A DNA stretch of 64,000 nt from Sinorhizobium sojae CCBAU 05684 (GTDB lineage: Bacteria > Pseudomonadota > Alphaproteobacteria > Rhizobiales > Rhizobiaceae), in NCBI RefSeq assembly GCF_002288525.1, contig NZ_CP023067.1, positions 1,054,001 through 1,118,000 on the forward strand, in the 5' to 3' direction. Made by a program: the position numbers and the translations under genes. The stretch's first letter is position 1, and each line of letters opens with the position of its first letter. A model generated the notes under the pieces. The model was not told where the DNA came from and ran no database searches. It saw nothing but the letters and a program-made list of their open reading frames with translations. Positions 1 through 9,088 of this stretch are shown one piece after another.

Positions 1-363
1 AATCGCATCGCAGTGAGCTACGCCGGGATGGCGGCTGAGGCAGCGGTGTACGGCGATCGGTCAGTCGGCTCGGGTGGCACGGTTGGCAGCGATGTCGAAC
101 GGGCGACCTCAATTGCCCGGCGGATGGTTGGAAGCTTTGGGCTCGGCAAGACGCCAATTTTTCTCGGCACTCCTAAAGACCTCGGAAACGGGCCGCTGCC
201 CGAACGGCTGGAAGCGGAAGTGGCGCAAATGCTGTCGGAGGAGTGGGAGCGGGTGCTCGCGATGCTCACGGAGGGGCAGAAACGCATCCTTGACCTGGCG
301 GCCGAAGTCGTCACCAATCGTTCGGTGAGGATCGAGCGCGATGGAATAGCGGAGGCCGCCTAG
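1..363 (+). CDS. FtsH-like (M41) zinc protease, C-terminal fragment
   Basis: The reading frame is open from the window edge, so only the last 120 or so residues are present. They match the end of the peptidase M41 domain of FtsH-type AAA proteases: an AG-AAE-like stretch (AGMAAEAAVYG), then the conserved ERATSIARRMV helix followed by a short tail. In this family the region follows the HExxH zinc site and helps form the protease ring. The ATPase part and the HExxH motif lie outside the window and cannot be checked. A housekeeping FtsH usually has a longer acidic tail, so this may be one of the accessory FtsH-like proteases found in rhizobia; that is inference. Confidence 0.7.
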   Translation, partial: NRIAVSYAGMAAEAAVYGDRSVGSGGTVGSDVERATSIARRMVGSFGLGKTPIFLGTPKDLGNGPLPERLEAEVAQMLSEEWERVLAMLTEGQKRILDLAAEVVTNRSVRIERDGIAEAA

Positions 364-507
364 CGGCATCCGGGCGATGCCATCCGTTCGCTAGCGGCAC
401 CGCCATTGCAGCGGCAGGGCATTCAGCCGGCCGCTGGTGGAGGGCGTATGCACACTCGTTGCTGAGATAGTGAACGGTTGGCGGCTGCTGCGAAATCGGA
501 GTCAGGC

Positions 508-708
508 ATGTCACACGGCGGAAAGGACGATGCAGGCAAGGCCGGCGACGCCGGCCGGATCGGCGAAGAGGCAGACCACGACGAAACGCTCGGCGAAGCT
601 TTGTCAAGAGAGGGATTCGAGCCGGCCAAAGTCGGTCGCAAAGTCATGTCGCAAGGGAGACGCAGAGAGCCTTTGAAGAAGGGGCCTCCCAAAGGCTCCA
701 GCAGGTAG
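508..708 (+). CDS. small hydrophilic protein, unknown function
   Basis: A 66-residue ORF rich in Gly, Asp, Glu, Lys and Arg. The ATG at 508 is preceded by GGAG at a suitable distance (cggagtcaggc). An in-frame start at 478 has no such site. The N-terminal half is acidic and the C-terminal third strongly basic, as in several small stress-related proteins of rhizobia, but I do not recognise a family. The part at 540-556 is a GC palindrome within the coding sequence. It stands alone, 144 bases after the protease fragment. It could be spurious. Confidence 0.4.
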   Translation: MSHGGKDDAGKAGDAGRIGEEADHDETLGEALSREGFEPAKVGRKVMSQGRRREPLKKGPPKGSSR

Positions 709-1287
709 ACGTTTCCGGAATGTGACCGATATGCGCGCTCCTTCTCCCCCCCCGACTTCCACTACCGAAGCTTGATCCATCGGCAGTCTTCCTTCCTCGA
801 GGCACGTGCGGCTCTATTAACCGCATACCGTCATCCCGTCCGCCAGGGTGGGCGCATGGGCTGCGCCATCGGCGAACCCGCCGCCGAGCGCAGGCTCCGG
901 CACTGATTGTTCAAGACCCGGAAATACTGGCCGGCGCGATTTCGAAACGTGGGATCGGATCATTGTGCTGCTGGATGCTCAGGTGCGAGGGATAGCAGAA
1001 GCGCTCCCATCGCCGCCCGTGGATATGAAATGCGTTTGGGGGTTGCCTCGATGCGATCGTCTATGCCCTGGGGCGGCGCTTGCGTCCTCGATGGCTTGGC
1101 GAAGGCGGATGGGATCAGGTTTCGGCAATATGGGTGGGCAACGGGATTGCGTAGGGCGTCTCGTAAAATAATAAGTAATCAATCTTCGATGCGATGAAGA
1201 GCTTGGCCTATCATAGGGTCCTGTGACCTGCGCTCTCCGCCGTAGAAGGCAACTGGACGGCCTATCTTTCGTATTCTAGGAGCTGTT
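709..1287. other. intergenic stretch, nothing recognised
   Basis: No ORF here has both a credible start and protein-like composition. The ORFs on either strand are rich in Arg, Ser and Pro, as expected for off-frame reading of GC-rich DNA. I saw no repeat, tRNA or clear terminator. Confidence 0.5.
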
Positions 1288-1521
1288 ATGGACGCGCAAG
1301 CACTCATCGAATTCAGGAAGAACATCGACTTCATGGAGATCATGTTTCGGATGTCATGCGCTTCGACGCGCTTGGCGTTTGGGGCGGGCCTTGAGCAGCT
1401 TTCAGTTCTCAACCACGGCAATAACGATGCCGACGTTGAGGAAGGCCGCCGACGCTTGCGCGCCGCCATTACCTCACAACTCGCCGAATTCGAGAAGCTA
1501 TTGGAGCTCGTGGGCGAGTAG
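1288..1521 (+). CDS. small protein, unknown function
   Basis: A 77-residue ORF with a good AGGAG site seven bases before the ATG (ctaggagctgttatg). The protein is mostly helical by composition, with heptad-like leucines near the end (RAAITSQLAEFEKLLELVGE). I do not recognise it. It ends about 100 bases before the HNH nuclease gene on the same strand and may share its transcript. Homology would be needed to rule out a chance ORF, but the start site and amino acid use favour a gene. Confidence 0.5.
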   Translation: MDAQALIEFRKNIDFMEIMFRMSCASTRLAFGAGLEQLSVLNHGNNDADVEEGRRRLRAAITSQLAEFEKLLELVGE

Positions 1522-1618
1522 TCCTGGTCTTCGGTTTCACGTCTCTTGTTCGCCGATCCCGCCCGCTCTACGCTCGCCCGCACGCGCCGGATTCGGCAGA
1601 CGAGGGCAGGGGCAATTT

Positions 1619-2533
1619 GTGAAGGGCATTTTCGACACCAAACGCGATTCTGGGTACGACGACGAGATCGCGTTTCGGTACCATTTTCCTAAACGTTACC
1701 GCCCGATCGCCGAGACACTGGTTGGCGACCGGGTCATCTATCGCGAGCCCCGTCGTAATGGCGGAAGACAGGCGTATGTCGCGACGGCTAAGGTAGTGCA
1801 GGTGAACGACGATCCCCTCCGACTGGGGTTCGCATACGCTGCTATGGCCGAATACCAGGAGTTCGATGAACCCGTGCCATTCTTCCAGGGCGGCCGCTAT
1901 TGGGAAACGGCACTGCTAGTGGTCGCAGATCCCAGCCGTGTCGGGGCCTTTCTTCAGGGAAAGTCCATTCGCACAATTCCGGAAAGCGACTTCGCAGCGA
2001 TCGTCCGCGCCGGGCTGTCCGAGACACTGGCGGCCGACAACGCCATTAGGCTCGAACTTGACCCTCGACACGTCGACGGCCCCACGCAGGAACTTCTCGA
2101 CCTCCCGCTCGTGGACCAGGAGCGCCGCATCGAGCAGATCCTGACGAATCGCAAGATCCGAGAAGCAAGCTTTCGGCGAAAGGTCTGCGATGCCTACGAT
2201 AGCCGCTGTGCAATCACTGGACTGCGGATCGTCAACGGTGGCGGCAAGTCCGAAGCCCAGGCCGCTCACATATGGTCTGTTGCCGACGGCGGTCCGGACG
2301 TCGTCCAGAATGGCATCGCACTTTCCGCCACGGTCCATTGGCTCTTCGACAGGCATCTGATCTCGCTGACGGACGATTACCGAATCCTCGTTTCGCATAA
2401 CAAGGTGCCGTCGGAGCTGCGGATGCTGTTCGCGAAGCAGATGGATCGGATACATCTGCCCGCGGATGAGCGGCTGTGGCCCCACCCGGCGTATTTGGCG
2501 CTGCATAGGGAGAAGTTCAGCGGGATCGTGTAG
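1619..2533 (+). CDS. HNH endonuclease, putative restriction enzyme
   Basis: Encodes about 304 residues. The open frame reaches back to 1379, but the GTG at 1619 follows a strong GAGGGCAGGGG site, and its product starts VKGIFDTKRDSGYDDEIAFR, typical of the start of this family. The N-terminal 150 residues carry the family pattern RYHFPKRY and GDRVIYREPRR. The C-terminal part holds the HNH nuclease core (HNH_2 type): CAITG, then AAHIWS with the first His, VQNGIAL with the Asn, and HWLFD with the last His. Proteins of this kind are annotated as restriction-like nucleases. It sits 170 bases before the Druantia methylase gene on the same strand, which fits a defence role, but whether it works with Druantia is unknown. 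Confidence 0.75.
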   Translation: MKGIFDTKRDSGYDDEIAFRYHFPKRYRPIAETLVGDRVIYREPRRNGGRQAYVATAKVVQVNDDPLRLGFAYAAMAEYQEFDEPVPFFQGGRYWETALLVVADPSRVGAFLQGKSIRTIPESDFAAIVRAGLSETLAADNAIRLELDPRHVDGPTQELLDLPLVDQERRIEQILTNRKIREASFRRKVCDAYDSRCAITGLRIVNGGGKSEAQAAHIWSVADGGPDVVQNGIALSATVHWLFDRHLISLTDDYRILVSHNKVPSELRMLFAKQMDRIHLPADERLWPHPAYLALHREKFSGIV

Positions 2534-2624
2534 GGCGCAAGTCGGCCCCCACCAGAGGACGGTTCTGAAAGCGAGCCTCCGCCACGACTCCCGAAGCGAT
2601 TCTTTGATGTAGAAACACGTATAA

Positions 2625-2646
2625 ATTTAGTCCGGTCACACTAAAT
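2625..2646. promoter_or_regulatory. inverted repeat before druM, possible operator
   Basis: ATTTAGT at 2625-2631 and ACTAAAT at 2640-2646 form perfect 7-base arms around an 8-base spacer, inside an AT-rich patch about 60 bases before the druM start. Cytosine methylase genes of restriction-type systems are often controlled by binding of a regulator, or of the methylase itself, at such dyads. Here that is only inference. Confidence 0.35.
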
Positions 2647-2702
2647 GCCATCGCAGAATGCAGTTGGTCTTGATAGTGTACCGCGGGAATTTTGGGGGAA
2701 TC

Positions 2703-4523
2703 ATGCAGACTGCTATCGATCTCTATTCCGGCTGCGGCGGCATGTCGGCTGGTGCGGCCATTGCAATCCCCGGTCTCGAAGTGAAATGGGCGCTCGACAT
2801 TGATAAGAACGCGACCGCGACCTTCAAGAAGGCTCATCCCGAAGCGCTAGTCGATTGCTGCGATGTTTCGCTGGTATCGGCGACTGACGTGATTGAGCGC
2901 GCGGTAATCGAGAAGATCGACTGGTTCTTCGCCGGGCCGACTTGCCAGGCGGTCAGCACGATGGGCGTCTTCCACCTCGATGATCCCCGCAACGCGCTCT
3001 TCGTACATTTCATCCGCTTGCTGGACGGTTTTACGGCGGCTGGACGGCGCCCGCAGCGCGTTATTATGGAAAACGTTCCGGGCGTCGTTTACGGCAAGAA
3101 CCTCGTCATCGTGAAGGAGCTGTTCAAGCTCTTCGAGGAGCGAGGCTACCATGTCTTCGCAGACGTCGTGAACATGGCCGACTACGGCCTCCCGCAGCTC
3201 CGCAACAGGTTCATTCTCGTCGCGTCCGTCGATCCCATCGCCGCGACCTTTCCCATGCCCACCCATGCTCCCGACGGCGGCGGCGATCTCGAAGGCTATG
3301 TGACAGTCGCCGAGGCGATCGGTGATCTCGTTCAATGCAATGCGAATGGCGACGGGATCGTCCGGTTGCCGGAAGCCGTGAACCAGACCGCCTTCCAGCG
3401 CTTCGCCAGAAACGGGGCGGATGGGGTCGGAAGCCATTTCGCAAACTCGCTGACCGAGATCAACGCGAAGAGGATCGCACAGGTGCCACAGGGCGGTTGC
3501 TGGAAGGACATTCCTCCGGAACTCCTTCCCGACCGCTTTCGACGCGTCCGACTGACCGACTATGCGACATTGTACGGGCGACTGCACGAGGCGGCGCCTG
3601 CCTATACGATCTCGGCAGGTTTCGCGAACGTGACATCCGGATGCTTCACACATCCCATCCATGACCGGGCTCTGACCGTGAGGGAAGGGGCGCGCATCCA
3701 GGGGTTCCAGGACACGTTCGAGTTCACCGGGCCACGCAGTGCACAGTACAGGCAGGTCGGGAATGCCGTTCCGCCATTCTTCATGAGCAAGCTCCTGACG
3801 CACCTGACAGCGGGCACGGAGGGCGTTCCGGCAAGGATCACGTCGAGTGCTCTGGCCAGCGGCAGGAAGCTGCCGAAGATGGTCAGGCGCTACATGAACA
3901 AGAAGAACGAATCCGTGCGCGCCCGCGATGGCTACGGCGGAGGAACCTACTGGCCGGCGGGCTGGGGCGAACCGATTGCGGCCGACGCTGTCGCCGCCAA
4001 TGGCTATCGATTGAGCGAGATGCCGCTGCGGTTTCGTCGCCGCGATGAATGGCGCGCCTCGCGCGACAAGTTCACCGACCAGGATCTCGTCGCCGTCTAC
4101 GAGGAGCAGCAGCGCCGCGGCGTGGGTCCCGCGGACTTGGTTGCGCTGCCTCTGACACGCGAAGGCGACGTGGACGCTATCGACCGGGCCATCGTCCAGC
4201 TTCTTGCCATCGTTGGCTCGAAGCCAGGTCAGATGGAACTCGACATCCCCGTACGCTACCTCCGCGCACGCCTGAAGCTGTTGCACGACCAGCTCTCCGA
4301 GAGGCGCGTTTCAAACCTGCCGCCGCTGGCAATCCCGGAGGACGGCGCTGCTGTCCTGCTCGGAAGCGACAAGGGAACGTTCCGCCTCGCACGGCTGACC
4401 TTCGAGGACACGGACATGTCGGCCGACGCGTCGCTCAAGGCTCCGCATCTCGTCCTTCATCCCGATCCGCTGCGAACGAAGGGCAAGGACAAGGCCGCGG
4501 AGGACCACCTGCGCTACCGATAG
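2703..4523 (+). CDS. druM: Druantia II DNA cytosine-5 methyltransferase DruM
   Basis: Encodes about 606 residues. I chose the ATG at 2703 because GGGGGA lies just before it and the product then begins, as usual for C5 methylases, right before motif I (DLYSGCGGMSAG, residues 6-17). Other motifs: IV with the catalytic Cys near residue 81, written GPTCQ instead of the usual PCQ form; VI, MENVPG near 122; VIII, QLRNR near 165; X, QVGNAVP near 365. About 220 residues follow motif X, an extension without a family I know. Expected role: it methylates cytosine in a short DNA site, either to mark host DNA or as part of the defence complex. It is the first gene of a tight four-gene operon matching type II Druantia. 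The Vsr-like gene downstream is a usual companion of C5 methylases. Confidence 0.85.
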   Translation: MQTAIDLYSGCGGMSAGAAIAIPGLEVKWALDIDKNATATFKKAHPEALVDCCDVSLVSATDVIERAVIEKIDWFFAGPTCQAVSTMGVFHLDDPRNALFVHFIRLLDGFTAAGRRPQRVIMENVPGVVYGKNLVIVKELFKLFEERGYHVFADVVNMADYGLPQLRNRFILVASVDPIAATFPMPTHAPDGGGDLEGYVTVAEAIGDLVQCNANGDGIVRLPEAVNQTAFQRFARNGADGVGSHFANSLTEINAKRIAQVPQGGCWKDIPPELLPDRFRRVRLTDYATLYGRLHEAAPAYTISAGFANVTSGCFTHPIHDRALTVREGARIQGFQDTFEFTGPRSAQYRQVGNAVPPFFMSKLLTHLTAGTEGVPARITSSALASGRKLPKMVRRYMNKKNESVRARDGYGGGTYWPAGWGEPIAADAVAANGYRLSEMPLRFRRRDEWRASRDKFTDQDLVAVYEEQQRRGVGPADLVALPLTREGDVDAIDRAIVQLLAIVGSKPGQMELDIPVRYLRARLKLLHDQLSERRVSNLPPLAIPEDGAAVLLGSDKGTFRLARLTFEDTDMSADASLKAPHLVLHPDPLRTKGKDKAAEDHLRYR

Positions 4524-4577
4524 GAAGGGTGGGGCAGGCTTCGGTTCAGGGATGTCTTAGGGGGAGGGGAAGACAGA

Positions 4578-7034
4578 TTGAGGAACTTCGAGGCGGAATG
4601 CATCGAAAGGTATTTTCTGGCTCCGGGCAGCACGGGTCCGATCGGCAGCGTCTATGTCGCCGACGAGGATCTTCTCGATATCTTCGGCGTCACCGATCTG
4701 GAACAGGCTCGAAAACAGCTCATCCGAAACCTTCCTCATATCGATATCCTCAGGCAACGCTTTTCCGGAGCTACGGCGCCGCTGAAAGGAAGAGCGCCGG
4801 ACTATGTGAGGATCCTTGTATTCCTCTGCTGGATGCAGACCACCAAGACGAGACAGCGCGGGGATCGGGATTTCCGCGACGACATTCTCGCAAAGCAGCT
4901 TGGTGAGAACTTCAAAGGGGCCTCGATGGTCGGCCTCGATCTGATGTGGGGGCACCTGAAGGAGTTCCTTTGGCGGGAGCACGGGATTGATCTTGTGCTT
5001 CCTGAGAATGTTCCGCACCACATTCGCCGGATTGGCCGCACGCTGCAGATGGCCTTTCCAACCTGGCGAGACAGAGCCGCATTGCGGAAACTGAGGCAAT
5101 TCATTCCGCAGGAAAGACTTCTCGACCCACTTTTCGTCGCCAATAGAATCCACACGTCACGGTATATTCTCGGCGATACGATGCAGTCGTTTGAGTACAA
5201 CTTCGAAAAGTTCGATGACGCGCGGAAACGTGGTGTACGCGAATACATGGAGACGCCCTTCTGGCAGGCATGGTATTCGATCGTGGCGGAACAGGCCGCG
5301 CTCGAGGACATCGAGGTTGCAGAGGGTGACTTCGGCGAGCATGAGCTTTTCCGGGTCTCGCCGCTTGGCGACCGGGTGCCGATCTCGACCCCTGAGGAGG
5401 CGCTCAAGTTCATTCCCAAGCCTCTTGGGAAGCTCGTTCGGAACGGGGTCGTGTTCCTCGAGAACCTCGGCTTCGGCAGATACCGGGCAGGAACATCGCC
5501 ATCCAACATCCTCCTGATGAAGAGTTCGAAGCTCGCAGAATGCGACTCCGACGCGATCCGATCCGTTGCCGGACTGAACGCCGGCTGGGTCGTGGCCAAC
5601 TTCCGAAACCAGGTCGGAGGCGGGGCCCAGACGCAGAGCACCCCGAGGGAATTCGGCTGGCGGGACGGCATCAGGGTTGGCGGCGCGTACCTTGGCCGCA
5701 CGCCGTTGGCGCCGATGATCGCAGGTCCGATGCCGGCAGCCATCCGTGTCGAGAAGAATGGCAAGCCGATCGACATGGTTCGGCGCGATGACGGCCTGTC
5801 ATTCAAGGATGGGATCCACTCGGGAACGTTCGTCGCCCGCAGCCACCGGGAAAACCGCGAGATCCTACTTGTCCCGCGGGCGAACGAGGTCGGCGACATC
5901 CGACGGCTTTCCTTCGATTGCTCAAGGGAGATTTCGGAGGACGAATTCCACCACGGCACAGCGCCGTCGCTTGTCTCCACCGTCGAGGAGTGGAGCGGCG
6001 AACGCACCCCTCCCTGCGATGAACTGGTGACGATCGGCGAAGCCCTCTACGAACGAACGGCACGGGGACTTTCGTTCTCCGAGGCCATCGAGATCGTCCT
6101 GAAAGGCATGCCCGAGGACGACTGCCCCTCCGAATGGGATCTGCTTCGATCCTTCTCCGACGCTGGCTGGCTGGAGATGACGTTGCTGCGCCATTTCCCC
6201 GTGCGCCGGATACTGCAGAACCCGCTGGCGGCCGAGCGCGTCGGCTCCGATCTCGTCAGGATCAGCGGCCCGACGCCGATCGCGGTGGTCGAACGCCTTC
6301 ATGCTGCAGCCAGCGCGGCCGGAGCCAAAGTCGAGACATGGAACGGCCTGTCGAAATGGGCGTTGGCCCGCTATGCCGTCAGGTGTCCGAACGAGCGCGT
6401 GCGCCAGGACTTCATCGGAAGGATGGCCATCGCTGAAAAGCCCACACCGAAACTGGCGCTCGCCGATGTCGGGAACCCGGACGGAGTCCACGGCTACCAG
6501 GTGATCGGCAGGCTTGACGAGGAGCGTGGCTTCTTCGCAGTCCGCTACGACGACAGCGTTACCGACGGTCTCTACAGGCTCGAAAGGAAGGAATCGCGCA
6601 ATCCCTTCCTCTACCGCTCGGTCATCGACGGGAAGCCCGTGCAGACCTACGTCTCACCGTCTGTGGCAATCCTCTCCCATCATCTGCGCGCTGGCGGCCC
6701 GCTGTTCCTCCATCGCGACGGAATCCTCGAGCCACGGCGCTCACGCGTCCTCCTGCCGTCGAGCTGGGCGAGATGGGCGTCCGACAGGGTGCTGTGCAAT
6801 GCCGCTCCCGGTTTTTCCGAAGGTGGATGGCGGTACCAGTACGCCATCGGCGCTTCCTCCCTCTTGCCCATCTCCCGCCTCGTGCCCGTCACGGAGCAAG
6901 AGGACGAAGAGGAAGCGAAAGGCACGGAATGGATCTATAGATTTCTCGCATCGGCCTCCAACCGGGGCCGGGCGATCCATGACAGCAGATCACGGACGAC
7001 GCGGATCGCGCGCGTCATGGCCGAAAAGAGATAG
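4578..7034 (+). CDS. druF: Druantia II protein DruF
   Basis: Encodes about 818 residues from a TTG start at 4578 that follows GAGGGGA at good spacing; an ATG at 4598 is out of frame. I see no catalytic motif, signal peptide or membrane segment. The protein is basic with many aromatic and Arg residues, and contains VGGGAQTQSTPREFGWRDG around residue 350. The name rests on gene order: between a C5 methylase gene and a coiled-coil protein gene upstream of a DUF1998 helicase gene, as in type II Druantia (druM-druF-druG-druE). The biochemical role of DruF is not known. Its stop lies three bases before the druG start, so translation is probably coupled. Confidence 0.7.
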   Translation: MRNFEAECIERYFLAPGSTGPIGSVYVADEDLLDIFGVTDLEQARKQLIRNLPHIDILRQRFSGATAPLKGRAPDYVRILVFLCWMQTTKTRQRGDRDFRDDILAKQLGENFKGASMVGLDLMWGHLKEFLWREHGIDLVLPENVPHHIRRIGRTLQMAFPTWRDRAALRKLRQFIPQERLLDPLFVANRIHTSRYILGDTMQSFEYNFEKFDDARKRGVREYMETPFWQAWYSIVAEQAALEDIEVAEGDFGEHELFRVSPLGDRVPISTPEEALKFIPKPLGKLVRNGVVFLENLGFGRYRAGTSPSNILLMKSSKLAECDSDAIRSVAGLNAGWVVANFRNQVGGGAQTQSTPREFGWRDGIRVGGAYLGRTPLAPMIAGPMPAAIRVEKNGKPIDMVRRDDGLSFKDGIHSGTFVARSHRENREILLVPRANEVGDIRRLSFDCSREISEDEFHHGTAPSLVSTVEEWSGERTPPCDELVTIGEALYERTARGLSFSEAIEIVLKGMPEDDCPSEWDLLRSFSDAGWLEMTLLRHFPVRRILQNPLAAERVGSDLVRISGPTPIAVVERLHAAASAAGAKVETWNGLSKWALARYAVRCPNERVRQDFIGRMAIAEKPTPKLALADVGNPDGVHGYQVIGRLDEERGFFAVRYDDSVTDGLYRLERKESRNPFLYRSVIDGKPVQTYVSPSVAILSHHLRAGGPLFLHRDGILEPRRSRVLLPSSWARWASDRVLCNAAPGFSEGGWRYQYAIGASSLLPISRLVPVTEQEDEEEAKGTEWIYRFLASASNRGRAIHDSRSRTTRIARVMAEKR

Positions 7035-7037
7035 AAG

Positions 7038-9086
7038 ATGTCAGCATCAGGCAAGACGGTTTACCGGGTAAGAAAGTTGGTCGCGCACGATGTCGCGATC
7101 ATCGCCGAAGTGAGGGACGGAGAGGCCCTCGGCGGCAAGGTCAGGGAGACCCGCGACAGCAGGATAACGCTGGGCGGGACGGACTCCTTCTGGCTGGTTG
7201 GCGGAGAGAAGGAGCAGAAGCTCGTCCCTCAGAAGGAAGACGCTCCCGTCCCGGCGTTCGCGTCAGGCATCCCGTCCATGGCTTCGAGACTCCGGGCAAG
7301 CTCCGTTTTCGAGCTTCCAAAGGTCGTCAACGACAACGCAGGTCCAGGGAAGCTCGAAGCCGTGTCCTTCACGACCGCCACAAGGCTCAATGTCGGCTAC
7401 AGTCCGCAGGCCGGCGGGTTCGAGGAACTGCTTTCCTCGCTCTCGCAAGGCACGCTGCACATTCCGCTTGAGGCTCCTGTCTCGGCGATCGAGGTGCGGC
7501 CTGGCCAATGGCTTAGATCGGGCTTCGATGCTCTGCCAGCGGGGCGCTACGGACTGCGCCAACAGGCCCTTCGGTCGGTTGCCACGGCTTCGCTCGAAAA
7601 CCGTCCCGACACGATCAGGCTGGCGAATGGCCTTGTCGTGTTCGTGTCCCAGCCCAAATGGTCGGAGCCGAGGAACACGGATCTGCGGTCCGAGGAGGAG
7701 ATCCTCCAGTCCGTGGAGCGGTGGATCTCCAGGTCCAAGGCGGCGTTGAGCCTTCCGGGCGACGCTGGTTCTCTGGAGCCTGCAGAACTCCTTCGCCTGC
7801 TGGTCGACAGGGCCATCAGCGAGGAGGAGAGGGCTGACCTGGCATCCATCGCGGGGCGCCTGTCGAAGCGCAGCGAGCTTGCCGACGTCCTGCCCGAGAT
7901 ACTGGGGCGCGATCCCACGTTCAGGGACAGGCTCGCAGGTTTCGAGGAATCGGAGAAGGCGCGACTGCGAGCCGAGCTGGAAGAGCAGCTCCGCAGGGAG
8001 ACGGAGGTGGAGAGCGCCCGCCTGGCTGCCCTTCGGATCGAAGTCGCGGACGCGGAGACGAAGCTCGCGTCGTTCTCACACCGGGAGGCGCTCCTCAGGA
8101 GCGAGACCGAGAAGCACGAGGAGATGCTGCGAAGCAGGATCGCAAGCGCAGCGGAGGGAATAAGGAACGAATCCTCCCGCGAAACCGCTGCCATCCGCGA
8201 CGAGGTCGCCCGACTGCGTGATGACATGGCCCACATTGCCACTGCCGTTCCCGCCGCCGCAGAGCCAGTCGCCCCAGTGCCAGTCGCGGCGGCACAGACC
8301 GAGGAGCCGATCCCGGCAGCTCCGCCACCGCGCTTCGCTTCGGACGAGCAGAGGCAGAAGACCCTCAATGAGCTGGCTGTCGCAACCGGCCTGACGCATT
8401 CTGAGGTTGCCGCCATCGTCGCAACGGCCACAGATGTCGTTCCGGTGCTGCTCGGACCCGATTCTGCTGCGGCTGCGGTCGACATTGCCACGGCCTTTGC
8501 CGGAGACGATGCCGCCATCGTCTTCTGCGACCCCACCAAGATCTCCCTGACGGATCTCGTGAACGACGAGCATTCCGGTTTCAGAGAAGCCATCGAAAAG
8601 GCGAAGGAGCGCCCCGAGGCGCTGTTTGCCGCAGCCATATGCAGCATCACGAGCGGTCCATGCGAATACTGGCTTCCCCAGATCATCGCGATGAGGCGGG
8701 TCGGACGTCTGCCGCGCAACCTCGCGCTCGTCGCGAGCGCGGGCGTGGACGGCCTCCGTGTTCCGATACCGGATTCCACGCTGCGACACCTGTTCCCGCT
8801 GAAACCTTCGAAAGCGCCGCGGCCCGGATCCGCGAAATTCGAAGGTCTCTGGCCGATGACAAATCTGGATCAGGAGAGGGTCCGTGAGGCGGTGGAGGTC
8901 CTCGCAGGCCGCGAGCTGGAGGGTTCTGCCATGCAAGCCGTGGCAAGGGCGCTCGCTCGCACCCCGTCGTGGATGCAGCTTTCCGATGCGGTCCTTGTCT
9001 TCCTGAGGCAGGCGAAATGGCTTGCTGCGATAGCCGCGGGTCACGAGCACGAATACGACGAATATTTCATAGACATAGAGGCCTGA
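7038..9086 (+). CDS. druG: Druantia II protein DruG, coiled-coil
   Basis: Encodes 682 residues from the ATG at 7038. The N-terminal half (1-260) shows no motif I know. Residues about 290-400 are a long charged coiled coil, rich in Glu, Arg and Ala (EESEKARLRAELEEQLRRE). A Pro/Ala-rich linker follows near 410-435, then a C-terminal domain of about 240 residues that may be an AAA-like fold without a clear P-loop. Named by position in the operon. It ends two bases before the druE start. The coiled coil suggests self-assembly or binding to another Druantia subunit, which is inference. Confidence 0.7.
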   Translation: MSASGKTVYRVRKLVAHDVAIIAEVRDGEALGGKVRETRDSRITLGGTDSFWLVGGEKEQKLVPQKEDAPVPAFASGIPSMASRLRASSVFELPKVVNDNAGPGKLEAVSFTTATRLNVGYSPQAGGFEELLSSLSQGTLHIPLEAPVSAIEVRPGQWLRSGFDALPAGRYGLRQQALRSVATASLENRPDTIRLANGLVVFVSQPKWSEPRNTDLRSEEEILQSVERWISRSKAALSLPGDAGSLEPAELLRLLVDRAISEEERADLASIAGRLSKRSELADVLPEILGRDPTFRDRLAGFEESEKARLRAELEEQLRRETEVESARLAALRIEVADAETKLASFSHREALLRSETEKHEEMLRSRIASAAEGIRNESSRETAAIRDEVARLRDDMAHIATAVPAAAEPVAPVPVAAAQTEEPIPAAPPPRFASDEQRQKTLNELAVATGLTHSEVAAIVATATDVVPVLLGPDSAAAAVDIATAFAGDDAAIVFCDPTKISLTDLVNDEHSGFREAIEKAKERPEALFAAAICSITSGPCEYWLPQIIAMRRVGRLPRNLALVASAGVDGLRVPIPDSTLRHLFPLKPSKAPRPGSAKFEGLWPMTNLDQERVREAVEVLAGRELEGSAMQAVARALARTPSWMQLSDAVLVFLRQAKWLAAIAAGHEHEYDEYFIDIEA

Positions 9087-9088
9087 AC

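Noticed and set aside
2847..4286. 479-residue minus-strand ORF opposite druM
   Set aside because: The plus strand has ordered C5 methylase motifs; the minus frame has none and no start site.
7547..8779. 410-residue minus-strand ORF opposite druG
   Set aside because: It is Ser/Arg/Ala-rich and mirrors the coding frame of druG, which has a start site, operon spacing and coiled-coil composition. A shadow ORF.
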